A stretch of 64,000 nt of DNA. Source: Ollibium composti. Lineage in GTDB: Bacteria; Pseudomonadota; Alphaproteobacteria; Rhizobiales; Rhizobiaceae. Both the position numbers and the translations under genes were made by a program. The stretch covers positions 1 through 64,000 of the forward strand of contig NZ_SSNY01000010.1 in NCBI RefSeq assembly GCF_004801285.1, read 5' to 3'. This document shows positions 1 to 9,408 of this stretch, piece by piece (positions within the stretch are counted from its first letter, which is position 1; every line of letters begins with the position of its first letter). Under the pieces are notes generated by a model that saw only the letters and a program-made list of their open reading frames with translations, was not told the origin of the DNA and ran no database searches.

Positions 1-66
1 GCCCCGATCCTTCACCAGTCTCACCGCCTCGAGCTTGAACTCGCGGCTGAACTTCCTTCTCTGCAT
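1..66 (-). CDS. IS3-family transposase OrfA, first 22 codons only
   Basis: The minus strand from 66 encodes MQRRKFSREFKLEAVRLV followed by KDRG, the typical opening of OrfA in IS3-family elements. In complete elements this is the helix-turn-helix protein that is joined to OrfB by programmed frameshifting to make the transposase. Only the start of the HTH region is inside the window. The ATG lies about 60 bases inside the terminal repeat, the usual distance. Whether the gene is intact cannot be told. Confidence 0.75.
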   Translation of the reverse strand, partial: MQRRKFSREFKLEAVRLVKDRG

Positions 67-129
67 TCCAACTCTCCAGTTCCGTTAAACACCTTATCTC
101 GGTGTCCACGAAACCGGCAGCAGGCCACA
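1..129 (-). mobile_element. Right (5') end of an IS3-family insertion sequence, cut by the window edge
   Basis: Read on the minus strand, the segment starts at about 129 with a terminal sequence of the TG(TG)GCCTGCTGCCGG type followed by TTTCGTGGACACCGAG. This matches the usual terminal inverted repeat of IS3-family elements. About 60 bases of leader precede the OrfA start at 66. The body of the element lies to the left of the window, so size and integrity cannot be judged. It abuts a decayed IS66-type transposase, suggesting one element nested in another. Confidence 0.75.
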
Positions 130-690
130 TCAAACGATCCGTTCGAAGTACGGATTGCATCGATACCAAAGGACAACGTGGCGCCCGACATCAGAGTGTT
201 TGCGAGACGCGACCGGGCGCGTCGACCGCGCGTCACTATTGGAGTCGAGTTCGATGCATCCATCATCGAGGAAGCGCGAGAGTTCCTCCCAGAGTGACAG
301 CGTGTAGCGGATCACCTCGGCGAGTTTGGTCTTCTGGCTGATCAGGCCGGGTTTCTCGAGCAACCACGGTTCAAGCTGCGCTACGATCGGCCGGTTCCTC
401 TCTTGGCGCACAGCACAACGTTCATCTGCAGATTGACCGCAGATATCGTCCTCGACGCGATAGAGTTCTGCGATGCACCGCAGCACTTCGCTCACGATCG
501 GCGCTTGACCGGCGCCTGCGCACGTGCGCCCAGCAGAAGGTGAGGGTAGCGCCGCTATTCTCGGCCAGCACCTCATAGTCATCATGTCCGTCGACCTACA
601 GGATACGGCTAAGGCCCGCCAAAGGAGAGATCGGTCGCACCCCTTTCGGTCCCGCGCATACACCTGTTGGCGCTGCCGACGGCGGGAGCC
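130..690 (-). pseudogene. Decayed IS66-family transposase (TnpC), C-terminal half
   Basis: Several minus-strand frames together rebuild an IS66 TnpC. Near 600-520 the translation reads VDGHDDYEVLAENSG and LTFCWAHVR, preceded by a TAG where the family has Gln (ILQVDG). After a frameshift the reading continues at about 510-250 with ELYRVEDDI, QSADERCAVRQERNRPIV, GLISQKTKLAEVIRYTLS and DDGCIELDSN, all recognisable TnpC blocks. A second frameshift falls near the RPVA/SRK segment at about 230. At least one nonsense and two frameshift changes make it non-functional. The reading is cut at about 130 by the IS3-family end. Confidence 0.8.
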
Positions 691-1088
691 CGTCCACCTA
701 TCAAAATGGAGTTCGCTCCAGTATTTAAATAGTCAATTATTCGAATACCTTGAAAGATGGCACCATTCCAGTTGTCATCCCGAAAAAAATAACTATAAAT
801 ACATCACTTATACGCTCGAATATCAAAGCGCCCACCAGGGATCGCAGTAGAAATTGGCGGTACAGAGGTGAAGATTCAATCGACAAACCGCCGCGCCATA
901 TGAAGCTTTTCATGGCATAATGGCATGCCATATGACGCACAAGGCTTGCCATATGACGCACAAGGCTTGCCATATGATATATTCCGGATTATGCAAATGA
1001 CAATCCCATAGGAAACGAGCCGCCGCACCCTTTTATGAGCGAAATATATTCCTAGATAGGATTGTTTTTCCATAGTCGCAGGTCTTCA
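691..1088. other. AT-rich non-coding stretch between the IS66 remnant and the orphan antitoxin-like gene
   Basis: Base composition drops sharply after about 700 and no convincing gene is seen here. It contains repeated GCCATATGA motifs (separate entry). Open frames in this stretch have no recognisable domain and are composed of the repeats. It is the leader or promoter region of the gene starting at 1089 and part of the acquired patch. Confidence 0.5.
895..977. repeat. Short direct repeats built on GCCATATGA
   Basis: The nonamer GCCATATGA occurs at 895-903, 927-935, 948-956 and 969-977. The copies at 927 and 948 are parts of two exact head-to-tail 21-base units (927-947, 948-968), and the third partial unit stops after the nonamer. 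CATATG is itself palindromic. The spacing of 21 bases between three copies is two helical turns, which suits protein binding on one face of the DNA, but tandem slippage is an equally good explanation. Confidence 0.7.
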
Positions 1089-1475
1089 ATGGTGAAAGAT
1101 AAAACACAATTTTCCAAATTGATGGTAGAAATATCTAATTATTTTCACTTTTCAAACATTCAATCAACTATAGCTTTCGATGTATCATCGTCAACTTGGA
1201 ATAGAATAAAAGCAAATAAATTTAAAGGAATTCTTTCAAAAGATCAAGAGCTTAGATGTATTTATATTAAAATTATGATAAATGCTGTGAAAGATTCAAA
1301 TTTTAAAAATAAATGGATTCATGAATACACAATTTTTACTCCTCAAATAAGAACTCCATTCGAAATAATTCAAGATTCTGGACTTGCTGGCATGGCCATG
1401 TTGGTCTTACATCTTAAAAATCCGAACTTTAAGAGTTTTTGGGACACTCGCGGAGATTTGTCCAAGCGGATGTGA
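1089..1475 (+). CDS. Orphan MbcA/ParS (DUF2384)-like antitoxin-type protein
   Basis: A 128-residue product from the ATG at 1089; an in-frame TTG at 1062 is possible but less likely. The C-terminal half (about residues 45-115) shows the layout of the MbcA/ParS toxin-binding domain: a helical segment with alternating Ile/Leu, a W, then TPFEIIQDSGLAGMAML, resembling the family's P-hydrophobic-(D/E)-LL-x(3)-G pattern. In RES/Xre systems this domain sits C-terminal to an Xre-type HTH; the N-terminus here has no clear HTH. No RES toxin follows in the 290 bases downstream. The gene is very AT-rich (33 of 120 bases are G or C at 1141-1260), unlike everything to its right, which indicates horizontal transfer. 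The family assignment is tentative. Confidence 0.5.
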   Translation: MVKDKTQFSKLMVEISNYFHFSNIQSTIAFDVSSSTWNRIKANKFKGILSKDQELRCIYIKIMINAVKDSNFKNKWIHEYTIFTPQIRTPFEIIQDSGLAGMAMLVLHLKNPNFKSFWDTRGDLSKRM

Positions 1476-1770
1476 CACTGCGAATTAATGCCAATCTCTG
1501 CCATTCCGCATTTTGAAATAACGGCATCACTTCTTCGACTGAAGCATCTCGGAAAATTTTTGCCTTAATTTTTTCGATTTAGATTTTTTTCTAAGGTTAT
1601 GATATTTTCTTTAAAAGCAACTCCGGCAACATCGATAGAAGAATGTTCGGAGAAACACAACGTCATAATACACTACAGAATTATGATTGCATTTATGAGC
1701 AAGGTCTACGGCTATCGGAGTGCCGCCTAGAGCGCCAACCGTTTGCGATATCGGACCAAACCCAAATTAG
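1476..1770. other. AT-rich intergenic tail of the acquired segment
   Basis: This 295-base stretch carries no supported gene. It stays AT-rich to about 1640 and then grades into GC-rich sequence. It contains T-rich runs around 1557-1590 that could end transcription from the 1089 gene, without a clear hairpin. The junction with core sequence is placed near 1770, where a truncated core reading frame begins. Confidence 0.5.
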
Positions 1771-1866
1771 ATCCAGGTCATCGAGGACGAGAGCATTCAG
1801 CCGAAAAAAGCCATCGAGACCACCATTCCCGGTGCGACCAAACCGAAGCGAGTCCCCAAAGCATGA
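1771..1866 (+). pseudogene. C-terminal stump (31 codons) of a lost core gene
   Basis: The frame from ATC at 1771 reads IQVIEDESIQPKKAIE, then a tail rich in Lys and Pro ending KRVPKA, and a TGA at 1864-1866 that overlaps the next gene's ATG (ATGA). An in-frame TAG lies directly upstream at 1768. Codon use is GC-rich and core-like, and the ATGA overlap is typical of a translationally coupled operon partner. The simplest reading is that integration or deletion removed the rest of an upstream gene. I do not recognise which protein family ends this way. Confidence 0.5.
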
Positions 1867-2471
1867 CCGAAAACCACCATATCGTCTTCGACATCGGCAA
1901 GGTGCTGATCCATTACGACCCGGAATTGCCGTTCAGCCGGCTGATTCCGGACGCGGCGAAACGCAAATGGTTCTTCGACAATGTCTGCACCCACGACTGG
2001 AACATCGAGCAGGATCGCGGTCGTACCTGGGAAGACGCCGAGGCGATGCTGATCGCCGAACATCCCGGCCACGCGGAAAACATCCGCAATTTTCGCCGGA
2101 CCTGGCACGAGATGGTGCCGCACGCCTATGACGACAGCGTTGCCGTCATGGAACGGCTGATCGACGCCGGCTACGACGTGACGATGCTGACCAACTTCGC
2201 CGCCGACACATTCGGCGAAGCGCGTGAGCGTTTTTCCTTCCTGAAGAAGCCGCGCGGGGTGACGGTTTCCGGCGAGGTCGGCCTGATCAAACCCGACCGC
2301 GCCATCTACGACCGCCACGCCGCAACCTTCGGGCTGGAACCGTCGGCGACCATCTTCATCGACGACAGCCGGGCGAATGTCGACGGCGCCAGGGCCGCCG
2401 GTTGGCAGGCGGTGCTGTTCACCGGCGCCAATCGTCTGGAGAGAGACCTTCAGGCCCTCGGGATTTCCTGA
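1863..2471 (+). CDS. HAD-superfamily hydrolase, YihX-like (202 aa)
   Basis: A cytosolic HAD subfamily IA phosphatase-type hydrolase. The start at 1863 is chosen because motif I follows at once (VFDIGKVLIHYD, residues 8-19). Motif II is the Thr of MLTNF, motif III the Lys of LIKPD, and motif IV FIDDSRANV. In motif I the second Asp of DxD is replaced by Gly (DIG), as in YihX-type members. The length is normal. The ATG overlaps the stop of the truncated frame at 1771-1866, so the gene was probably second in an operon before the left-hand rearrangement. The substrate cannot be inferred. Confidence 0.85.
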   Translation: MTENHHIVFDIGKVLIHYDPELPFSRLIPDAAKRKWFFDNVCTHDWNIEQDRGRTWEDAEAMLIAEHPGHAENIRNFRRTWHEMVPHAYDDSVAVMERLIDAGYDVTMLTNFAADTFGEARERFSFLKKPRGVTVSGEVGLIKPDRAIYDRHAATFGLEPSATIFIDDSRANVDGARAAGWQAVLFTGANRLERDLQALGIS

Positions 2472-2498
2472 ACGACGGGCGGCGGGTGGCAAACAGCG

Positions 2499-3545
2499 TC
2501 AGCCGACAAGGTCCCAACTCACCGGCGTCCCCACCGGAGCGTCCTTGCGCGCCCGCTTGCCGAGCACGATGTCATAGAATTTGGGCGGCAGGCCGAAGCC
2601 CGGCCGGATGATGCGGACGTTTTCCGCCGAAAGCACGTCACCGGCCTTGACGTCGCGTGAGATGTAAAGGGAGCGCCGGTAGGCCGTGGACTTTTCTTCC
2701 GCCGGCCGCACGCCATAGCTGACGGTTCCAAGCGCCTGCCAGGCCCGTTCGGTTTCGACGCGCAGTTGCCTGAACTCATCGGGCTCTAGCGAGAAGGCCG
2801 AGTCGACGCCGCCGTCGGCGCGGCTGAGCGTAAAATGCTTTTCGATCAGCACCGCGCCGTGCGCGACGGCGGCGGCCGCCGCGCCGCAGCCCATTGTATG
2901 GTCGGAAAGGCCGACTTCGCAGCCGGGAAACGCCTCGCGCAGATGCGGTATCGTGCGCACATTGGTGTTTTCGGGCGTCGCCGGATAGGTGCTGGTGCAT
3001 TTGAGCAGCACGATATCCAGGCAGCCGGCCGCCCTCGCCGTCCGCACGGCGTCGTCGATCTCGGCCAGGGTCGCCATCCCCGTCGAAACGATCATCGGCC
3101 TGCCGGTCGAGGCCACCTTGCGGATCAACGGCAGGTCCGTGCATTCGAACGAAGCGATCTTGAAGGCGGGCACGTCGAGCGACATGAGGAAGTCGGTGGC
3201 GGTGTCGTCGAACGGCGTCGAAAAGCAATGCAGGCCGCGGCTCGCCGCGCGCTCCATGATCGGCTTGTGCCATTCCCAGGGCGTATGCGCTTCCTGATAG
3301 AGTTCGTAGAGCTGGCGTCCGGCCCAAAGGCTGCCCTCGTCCTCGATGACGAAGCCGGGGGCGCGGATGTCGAGCGTCATCGTGTCGGCGTTATAGGTCT
3401 GGAGCTTGATGGCGTTTGCTCCTGAGCGGGCGGCGGCATCGACGATCTCCAGCGCCCGCTCGAGCGACTGATTGTGGTTGCCCGACATTTCCGCGATCAG
3501 ATAGGGCCGATGACCGAGCCCGATTTCACGACTGCCGATCTTCAA
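2499..3545 (-). CDS. pseI: Pseudaminic acid synthase (NeuB family)
   Basis: PseI condenses 6-deoxy-AltdiNAc with phosphoenolpyruvate to give pseudaminic acid in the cytosol. The 348-residue protein has the NeuB TIM barrel (about 1-280) with AEMSGNHN, AIKLQTY, FSTPFD, KIASFE and GLSDHTMG, and ends in an SAF antifreeze-like domain (about 290-348, RRSLYISRDVKAGDVL). The SGNHN form and the neighbouring pse genes favour PseI over sialic acid synthase NeuB or legionaminic acid synthase LegI, which share the fold. It is transcribed leftward, divergent from pseH, with a 203-base intergenic region between them. It is intact. Confidence 0.88.
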   Translation of the reverse strand: MKIGSREIGLGHRPYLIAEMSGNHNQSLERALEIVDAAARSGANAIKLQTYNADTMTLDIRAPGFVIEDEGSLWAGRQLYELYQEAHTPWEWHKPIMERAASRGLHCFSTPFDDTATDFLMSLDVPAFKIASFECTDLPLIRKVASTGRPMIVSTGMATLAEIDDAVRTARAAGCLDIVLLKCTSTYPATPENTNVRTIPHLREAFPGCEVGLSDHTMGCGAAAAAVAHGAVLIEKHFTLSRADGGVDSAFSLEPDEFRQLRVETERAWQALGTVSYGVRPAEEKSTAYRRSLYISRDVKAGDVLSAENVRIIRPGFGLPPKFYDIVLGKRARKDAPVGTPVSWDLVG

Positions 3546-3748
3546 GACATCATCCTTTTTCCTGGGCGGGAGCGCGCCGGCCGCAACTCACGCGGCTGCG
3601 ATCCAGCCGTTTCTTAGCATCTGGAAAACGAAGCCGACAGGGCTTGCGGGCCTCTGGCCGAAACCGCTGGATGCGGTGTTTTCTTCGGCTATGCTGACCG
3701 ATCGAAAGACCTCCGGTCCGAAGATCGCGCGCCCGATGGAGGGATGAA

Positions 3749-4285
3749 ATGAACAAGCCCAATGCCGTCGTCTTGCATTTTCGGAACGTGACGGAGCTTT
3801 CCGAGGCCGATCTCTCCAAAATCCTCTCGATCAGGAATGAGCCGCCTGTAAGAAACAATATGTACACCAGCCACCAGATTGGAGTTGAAGAGCATAAGTC
3901 ATGGGTAGACGGCATTCGCTCCTCACCGGACAGGAAGTTCTTTTCCGTCGAACACGAGGGAAACATCGTCGGTGCGGCCGGGCTCAGCGCGATAAATTTC
4001 ACGCACAAAAGAGCCGACTGGGCGTTCTACATATCGGAGGCCTTCCATGGCCGCGGCATCGGCTCCGCCCTGGAACAGCAGTTCCTCGATCTGGTGTTTT
4101 CCACTTTCGACATCGAGAAACTGAATTGCGAAGTCATCGAGTTCAATGAAAAAGTCATCGCCATGCACGAACGCTTCGGCTTTCAGCGCGAGGGGTTTCG
4201 ACGGGACCACGTCATCCGGGACGACAGGAAGTATGGCGTCGTCCTGATGGGAATAACGAAGGCGGAATGGGAAACCAGGAAATGA
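3749..4285 (+). CDS. pseH: PseH-like GNAT N-acetyltransferase
   Basis: A 178-residue GNAT fold protein. In the pseudaminic pathway PseH acetylates the 4-amino group of UDP-4-amino-4,6-dideoxy-AltNAc. The sequence shows an early IRNEPPVR segment, the acetyl-CoA binding loop HGRGIGSALE (about residues 108-117), and the C-terminal NEKVIAMHERFGFQREG typical of sugar-nucleotide and Rim-type GNATs. Purines (ATGGAGGGATGAA) precede the ATG as ribosome-binding site. The assignment to PseH rests on fold plus location between pseI and pseC; a general Rim-like acetyltransferase is the alternative. Its stop overlaps the next small gene (ATGA), implying translational coupling. Confidence 0.78.
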   Translation: MNKPNAVVLHFRNVTELSEADLSKILSIRNEPPVRNNMYTSHQIGVEEHKSWVDGIRSSPDRKFFSVEHEGNIVGAAGLSAINFTHKRADWAFYISEAFHGRGIGSALEQQFLDLVFSTFDIEKLNCEVIEFNEKVIAMHERFGFQREGFRRDHVIRDDRKYGVVLMGITKAEWETRK

Positions 4286-4467
4286 AGGACTACAACGCCA
4301 TCATCGACCAGATCGAGGCGGTCAGGCGCAAGAACAACAAGAACTGGATGGATTTGATGCGGCTTGCCTTCCAACACGCCCCCGAAGAAGCGGCCGCGAT
4401 CGTTGCGGACATCTACCGGGAAGACGGCGAGATTTCCGCCCTCGCCGCACAGCTCATAGGGAAGTGA
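4282..4467 (+). CDS. Small conserved-looking protein coupled to pseH (61 aa)
   Basis: The ATG at 4282 overlaps the pseH stop. An upstream in-frame ATG at 4267 would give 66 residues, but the overlap favours 4282. The product is acidic and probably all-helical, with IIDQIEAVRRKNN, NWMDLMRLAF and a Glu/Ala-rich segment, ending in LIGK. There is no signal peptide, membrane segment or catalytic motif. I do not recognise a named family. Coupling to pseH suggests a role in nonulosonate biosynthesis or regulation, but that is inference from position only. Confidence 0.7.
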   Translation: MKDYNAIIDQIEAVRRKNNKNWMDLMRLAFQHAPEEAAAIVADIYREDGEISALAAQLIGK

Positions 4468-4492
4468 AGCCCTGTTCCCAGGCAAAAGCACA

Positions 4493-4513
4493 GGCGGCCT
4501 GAAGGAGGCCACC
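4493..4513. terminator. Hairpin between converging genes (weak terminator candidate)
   Basis: GGCCT at 4496-4500 pairs with AGGCC at 4506-4510, and GG/CC pairs flank it across one mismatch. It sits between the stop of the small gene at 4467 and the stop of pseC at 4548, where both transcripts should end. No U-tract follows on either strand, so it is not a classical intrinsic terminator. Confidence 0.35.
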
Positions 4514-4547
4514 GGACGGACCCTGGCTCAGACCGATCGCAGCCGGC

Positions 4548-5753
4548 TCATCGCGACAGCACCTGCCTGACCGCATCGACCACCCGCTCGGCATCCTGGT
4601 CGGTCAAGAGCGGATAGTAGGGGATGGACAGCGCTCTGGCGTAGTATGCGTCTGCGCCGGGAAGTTCGACTATGCCGTTGTGCCGAACATAATATGGCTG
4701 CCTATGGACTGGGATGTAGTGAACCTGCGTTCCGATACCCAGCGCACGCAGTTCCGCCATCACCCGCGCGCGGTCTCGTCCGAGCGTCGCGAAATCGATC
4801 AGTAGCGGATAGAGATGGAGGATAGGCTCGCCGTAAGGCGCAGCAGGCACCGGCGTCACGAGATTGCTCAGGCCTGCGAAGCTCTTGTCGTAGAACGCCT
4901 TCAACCAAACGCGGCGCTCGGCGAACCGCGGCAACTTCTTCAACTGCGAATGAGCCAGCATACAAGCGAAGTCGGAAACTCGGTAGTTGAAGCCGAGTTC
5001 CTGCATCTCATAGTACCAGGGATTCATGCTTTCATTGCCTGAGAAGGCCAACTCATGATCGACGATCTGCTCCGGCGCCTTGACCACGCCGTGCGACCGC
5101 AGCCGTTTTAGCCGTTCGTAGACAACCGGATCCTGTGTAGTGATGACCCCGCCTTCGCCCATGGTGATCGTCTTGACCGGATGGAGCGAGAACACCGTCA
5201 TCGTCGAGTGGCGGCATGCTCCGACCTTGACCATGGTGCCATGTTCATCACGATAACTTGTGCCCAAGGCATGGCAGGCATCTTCGACCAGCACGATCCC
5301 GTGTTCGGCCGCGATGCGGGCGATCTCGGGCATGGCGACGGGATTGCCGTTTAGGTGCACCACCACCGCCATCTTGACCGGTCGCGTCGCGCGGGCAATG
5401 GCGGCGCGAAAGGTTTCCGGCGTCACGAGGCCGGTATCGGGATCCGCGTCGGCGAACAGGATGCCGGCGCCCGTGTAGCGCATGCCGTTGGCCGAGGCGA
5501 GGAACGACATGGTGGGAGCGATCCCAAGATCTTCCGTTCCGACATGTGTCACTAGGGCAGCCAGATGCAGCGCGACGGTCCCGTTGGCCACGACGACGGC
5601 ATGGCGTGCGCCGACCGCTTGAGCAAACGCGGTCTCGAACGCCTCAGCAGCCGGCCCAGTGGTAAGCCAATCGCTGCGCAGGCTTTCGGCGACGGCCGCG
5701 ACGTCGTCCTCATCGATCCAATGACGGCCGTATGGAATGAACTTGTCGGACAT
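4548..5753 (-). CDS. pseC: UDP-4-amino-4,6-dideoxy-N-acetyl-beta-L-altrosamine transaminase
   Basis: PseC is the PLP-dependent aminotransferase acting on the 4-keto sugar made by PseB. The 401-residue protein is a DegT/DnrJ/EryC1 aminotransferase: ANGTVALHLA near residue 57, the cofactor Asp in LVEDACHALGTS, and the PLP-lysine region TVFSLHPVKTITMGEGG (about 185-200). NYRVSDFACMLAHSQLKKL and the C-terminal VHYIPVHRQPYY complete the family pattern. Length is normal. It lies 9 bases downstream of pseB in the same leftward operon. Other sugar aminotransferases share the fold; the pse context supports this name. Confidence 0.87.
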   Translation of the reverse strand: MSDKFIPYGRHWIDEDDVAAVAESLRSDWLTTGPAAEAFETAFAQAVGARHAVVVANGTVALHLAALVTHVGTEDLGIAPTMSFLASANGMRYTGAGILFADADPDTGLVTPETFRAAIARATRPVKMAVVVHLNGNPVAMPEIARIAAEHGIVLVEDACHALGTSYRDEHGTMVKVGACRHSTMTVFSLHPVKTITMGEGGVITTQDPVVYERLKRLRSHGVVKAPEQIVDHELAFSGNESMNPWYYEMQELGFNYRVSDFACMLAHSQLKKLPRFAERRVWLKAFYDKSFAGLSNLVTPVPAAPYGEPILHLYPLLIDFATLGRDRARVMAELRALGIGTQVHYIPVHRQPYYVRHNGIVELPGADAYYARALSIPYYPLLTDQDAERVVDAVRQVLSR

Positions 5754-5762
5754 GGCAGAGCC

Positions 5763-6437
<675 letters not shown>

Positions 6438-6550
6438 TCAATACCCGGACTAGCTTGCCCGGAGCCTGCGAAACTTGACCTGACGCCGATATTTCATGGT
6501 GTATGTAGGCAGCAGTGCCGGGGACTCGGCGCGAACGAACTGTAACACAA

Positions 6551-6567
6551 CCGGCAAACCTTGCCGG
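6551..6567. promoter_or_regulatory. Perfect inverted repeat in front of pseF
   Basis: CCGGCAA and TTGCCGG, separated by ACC, form a 7-base inverted repeat directly upstream of the pseF ribosome-binding site (AAGGGAGAG at about 6571-6579) in the divergent pseB/pseF intergenic region. It could be an operator or an mRNA hairpin affecting translation. There is no direct evidence for either. Confidence 0.4.
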
Positions 6568-6581
6568 CGAAAGGGAGAGCC

Positions 6582-7295
6582 ATGAAGCCGACTGTCCTGG
6601 CGGTGCTGCCCGCGCGCGGCGGAAGCAAGCGCATACCCCGCAAGAACGTGGTGGACTTCCATGGCCAGCCGATGATTTCCTGGCCGATCCAGGCGATCAA
6701 GGCGTCCGGCATTGCCGACGCGATCATCGTTTCGACGGACAGCGCCGAAATCCGTGCCGTCGCGGAAAAGTACGGCGCTCAGGTCCCGTTCGAGCGGCCG
6801 CCGCACCTTTCCGGCGATTTCGTCGGCACGGCCGAGGTGACCCGGCATGCGCTCGAGTGGTTCGTGGACACTCACGGCAAGCCGCAATACGTGCTGACCG
6901 TCTACCCGACAGCCGTTTTCGTTTCGGCCGAAGACATAGCCAGCGCGCTGACGCTGATCGAGCGGGAGGGAACGGACATGGTCTTTTCGGCCGCCGAATT
7001 TCCCGCCCCGATCCAGCGGGCCCTCTTCATCGACGACAAGGGCATTGCGCGCATGTTCCAGCCCGAGAACTACCTGCGGCGCTCGCAGGACCTTGTCCCG
7101 GCCTATCACGATGCCGGGCAGTTCTATCTGGTCAGGACGGACGTCGCCCTGCAAGGGCTGTCGTTCAACGAGCGGCCCGCATCGCTCTACATCATGCCGC
7201 GCGACCGGGTGATCGACATCGACACGGCCGAGGACCTGCGCCTCGCCGAAAAACTGTTCGAGGATTTCCGCAAAACCGGCCCGACGCGGAACTGA
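6582..7295 (+). CDS. pseF: Pseudaminic acid cytidylyltransferase
   Basis: PseF activates pseudaminic acid with CTP to CMP-Pse, the donor for glycosyltransferases. The chosen start at 6582 is preceded by a good GGGAG site and gives 237 residues; an in-frame ATG at 6561 is less likely. The CMP-NeuAc synthetase signature LPARGGSKRIPRKN lies at residues 8-21. VSTDSAEI, YPTAVFVS, YHDAGQFYL and the metal-binding DIDTAEDL near the C-terminus follow. The family also includes NeuA and LegF; the PseF assignment follows the cluster. It diverges from pseB. Confidence 0.87.
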   Translation: MKPTVLAVLPARGGSKRIPRKNVVDFHGQPMISWPIQAIKASGIADAIIVSTDSAEIRAVAEKYGAQVPFERPPHLSGDFVGTAEVTRHALEWFVDTHGKPQYVLTVYPTAVFVSAEDIASALTLIEREGTDMVFSAAEFPAPIQRALFIDDKGIARMFQPENYLRRSQDLVPAYHDAGQFYLVRTDVALQGLSFNERPASLYIMPRDRVIDIDTAEDLRLAEKLFEDFRKTGPTRN

Positions 7296-7329
7296 CGCCG
7301 TAGGCTCCGGCTCTCGGCAAAAAAGCTTT

Positions 7330-8481
<1,152 letters not shown>

Positions 8482-8619
8482 TTACTGTTTACCTGCTGTT
8501 ATGGTTACCGTTTTGCGTAAAGATTTCATGAAGTGCGGCCCGCTGTTTGCGATGCAGCCGGCACTGGTGTATGCCGCCGCTTCGTCAGACAGCCCCTTTC
8601 CTTCCAGCCGCGGATAGTC

Positions 8620-9306
8620 ATGCCTCAACCCGACCTGGTCATCTTCGATTGCGACGGCGTGCTCGTCGATTCCGAAATCATCGCCGCGCGCGTCGAGGCC
8701 GAACTGATCACTGCCGCCGGTTTTGAGATCTCGGCCGAGGAAATCGCGCAGACCTATGCCGGGCTGACCTTCAAGGATATTTTGATGAGCATCGAGGAAA
8801 GGTCCGGCGTGGCTTTCCAAATCGCGCTCATCGACCGCGCCGAAACGCTGGTCGGCCAGCGGCTGAAGCGCGACGTGCGCGCCATCGAGGGCGTGCATGA
8901 GGCTGTCGCCTCGATCACCGCGCCGCGCTGCATCTGTTCCAACTCGCGCTCGGAGCGCATCGAATTCATGCTGGAGCGCACGCGGCTCCTGCCGCTGTTT
9001 TCCGGCCGCATCTTCTCCGCCGAGGAGACGCCGACCGGCAAGACCAAGCCGGCGCCGGACGTCTTCCTGCATGCGGCGGCAACGCTGGGCGCCGACCCGG
9101 CCAAAACCTTCGTCATCGAGGATTCCGTCCACGGCGTCACCGGCGCCCGGCGCGCCGGCATGCGCGTGATCGGCTTCACCGGCGGGGCGCACAGCTATCC
9201 CGGCCACGCCGACGCGCTGACCGAGGCCGGAGCGGAAACGGTCATCCGCCGCTGGGCGGAACTGAAGAGCGTGGTCGCCGCCCTGTCGGAATGGACCGAC
9301 GAGTAG
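8620..9306 (+). CDS. HAD-family phosphatase, beta-phosphoglucomutase/GPH-like (228 aa)
   Basis: A cytosolic HAD subfamily IA hydrolase. The start at 8620 places motif I (FDCDGVLVDSE) at residues 9-19, as usual; a longer frame reaches 8533 but its N-terminus is not protein-like. Motif II is the Ser in CSNSRSERI, motif III the Lys in GKTKPAPDVFL, and motif IV is VIEDSVHGVTGARRAGM. All catalytic positions are present. It diverges from ccrM. Substrates of this family vary (phosphoglycolate, sugar phosphates), so none is assigned. Confidence 0.87.
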   Translation: MPQPDLVIFDCDGVLVDSEIIAARVEAELITAAGFEISAEEIAQTYAGLTFKDILMSIEERSGVAFQIALIDRAETLVGQRLKRDVRAIEGVHEAVASITAPRCICSNSRSERIEFMLERTRLLPLFSGRIFSAEETPTGKTKPAPDVFLHAAATLGADPAKTFVIEDSVHGVTGARRAGMRVIGFTGGAHSYPGHADALTEAGAETVIRRWAELKSVVAALSEWTDE

Positions 9307-9408
9307 GCGCCGTCGGCCTCACGCGCATCGGGTCCTTACGATTCGCCCGCGCTCAGGATCCCAACGGTCCTTGGCCCGAAACCGCTGCCCGGTTGCGGGA
9401 GCCATGCG

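Noticed and set aside
927..977. Possible plasmid-type iterons marking an origin
   Set aside because: Only two full units and no replication initiator gene are present.
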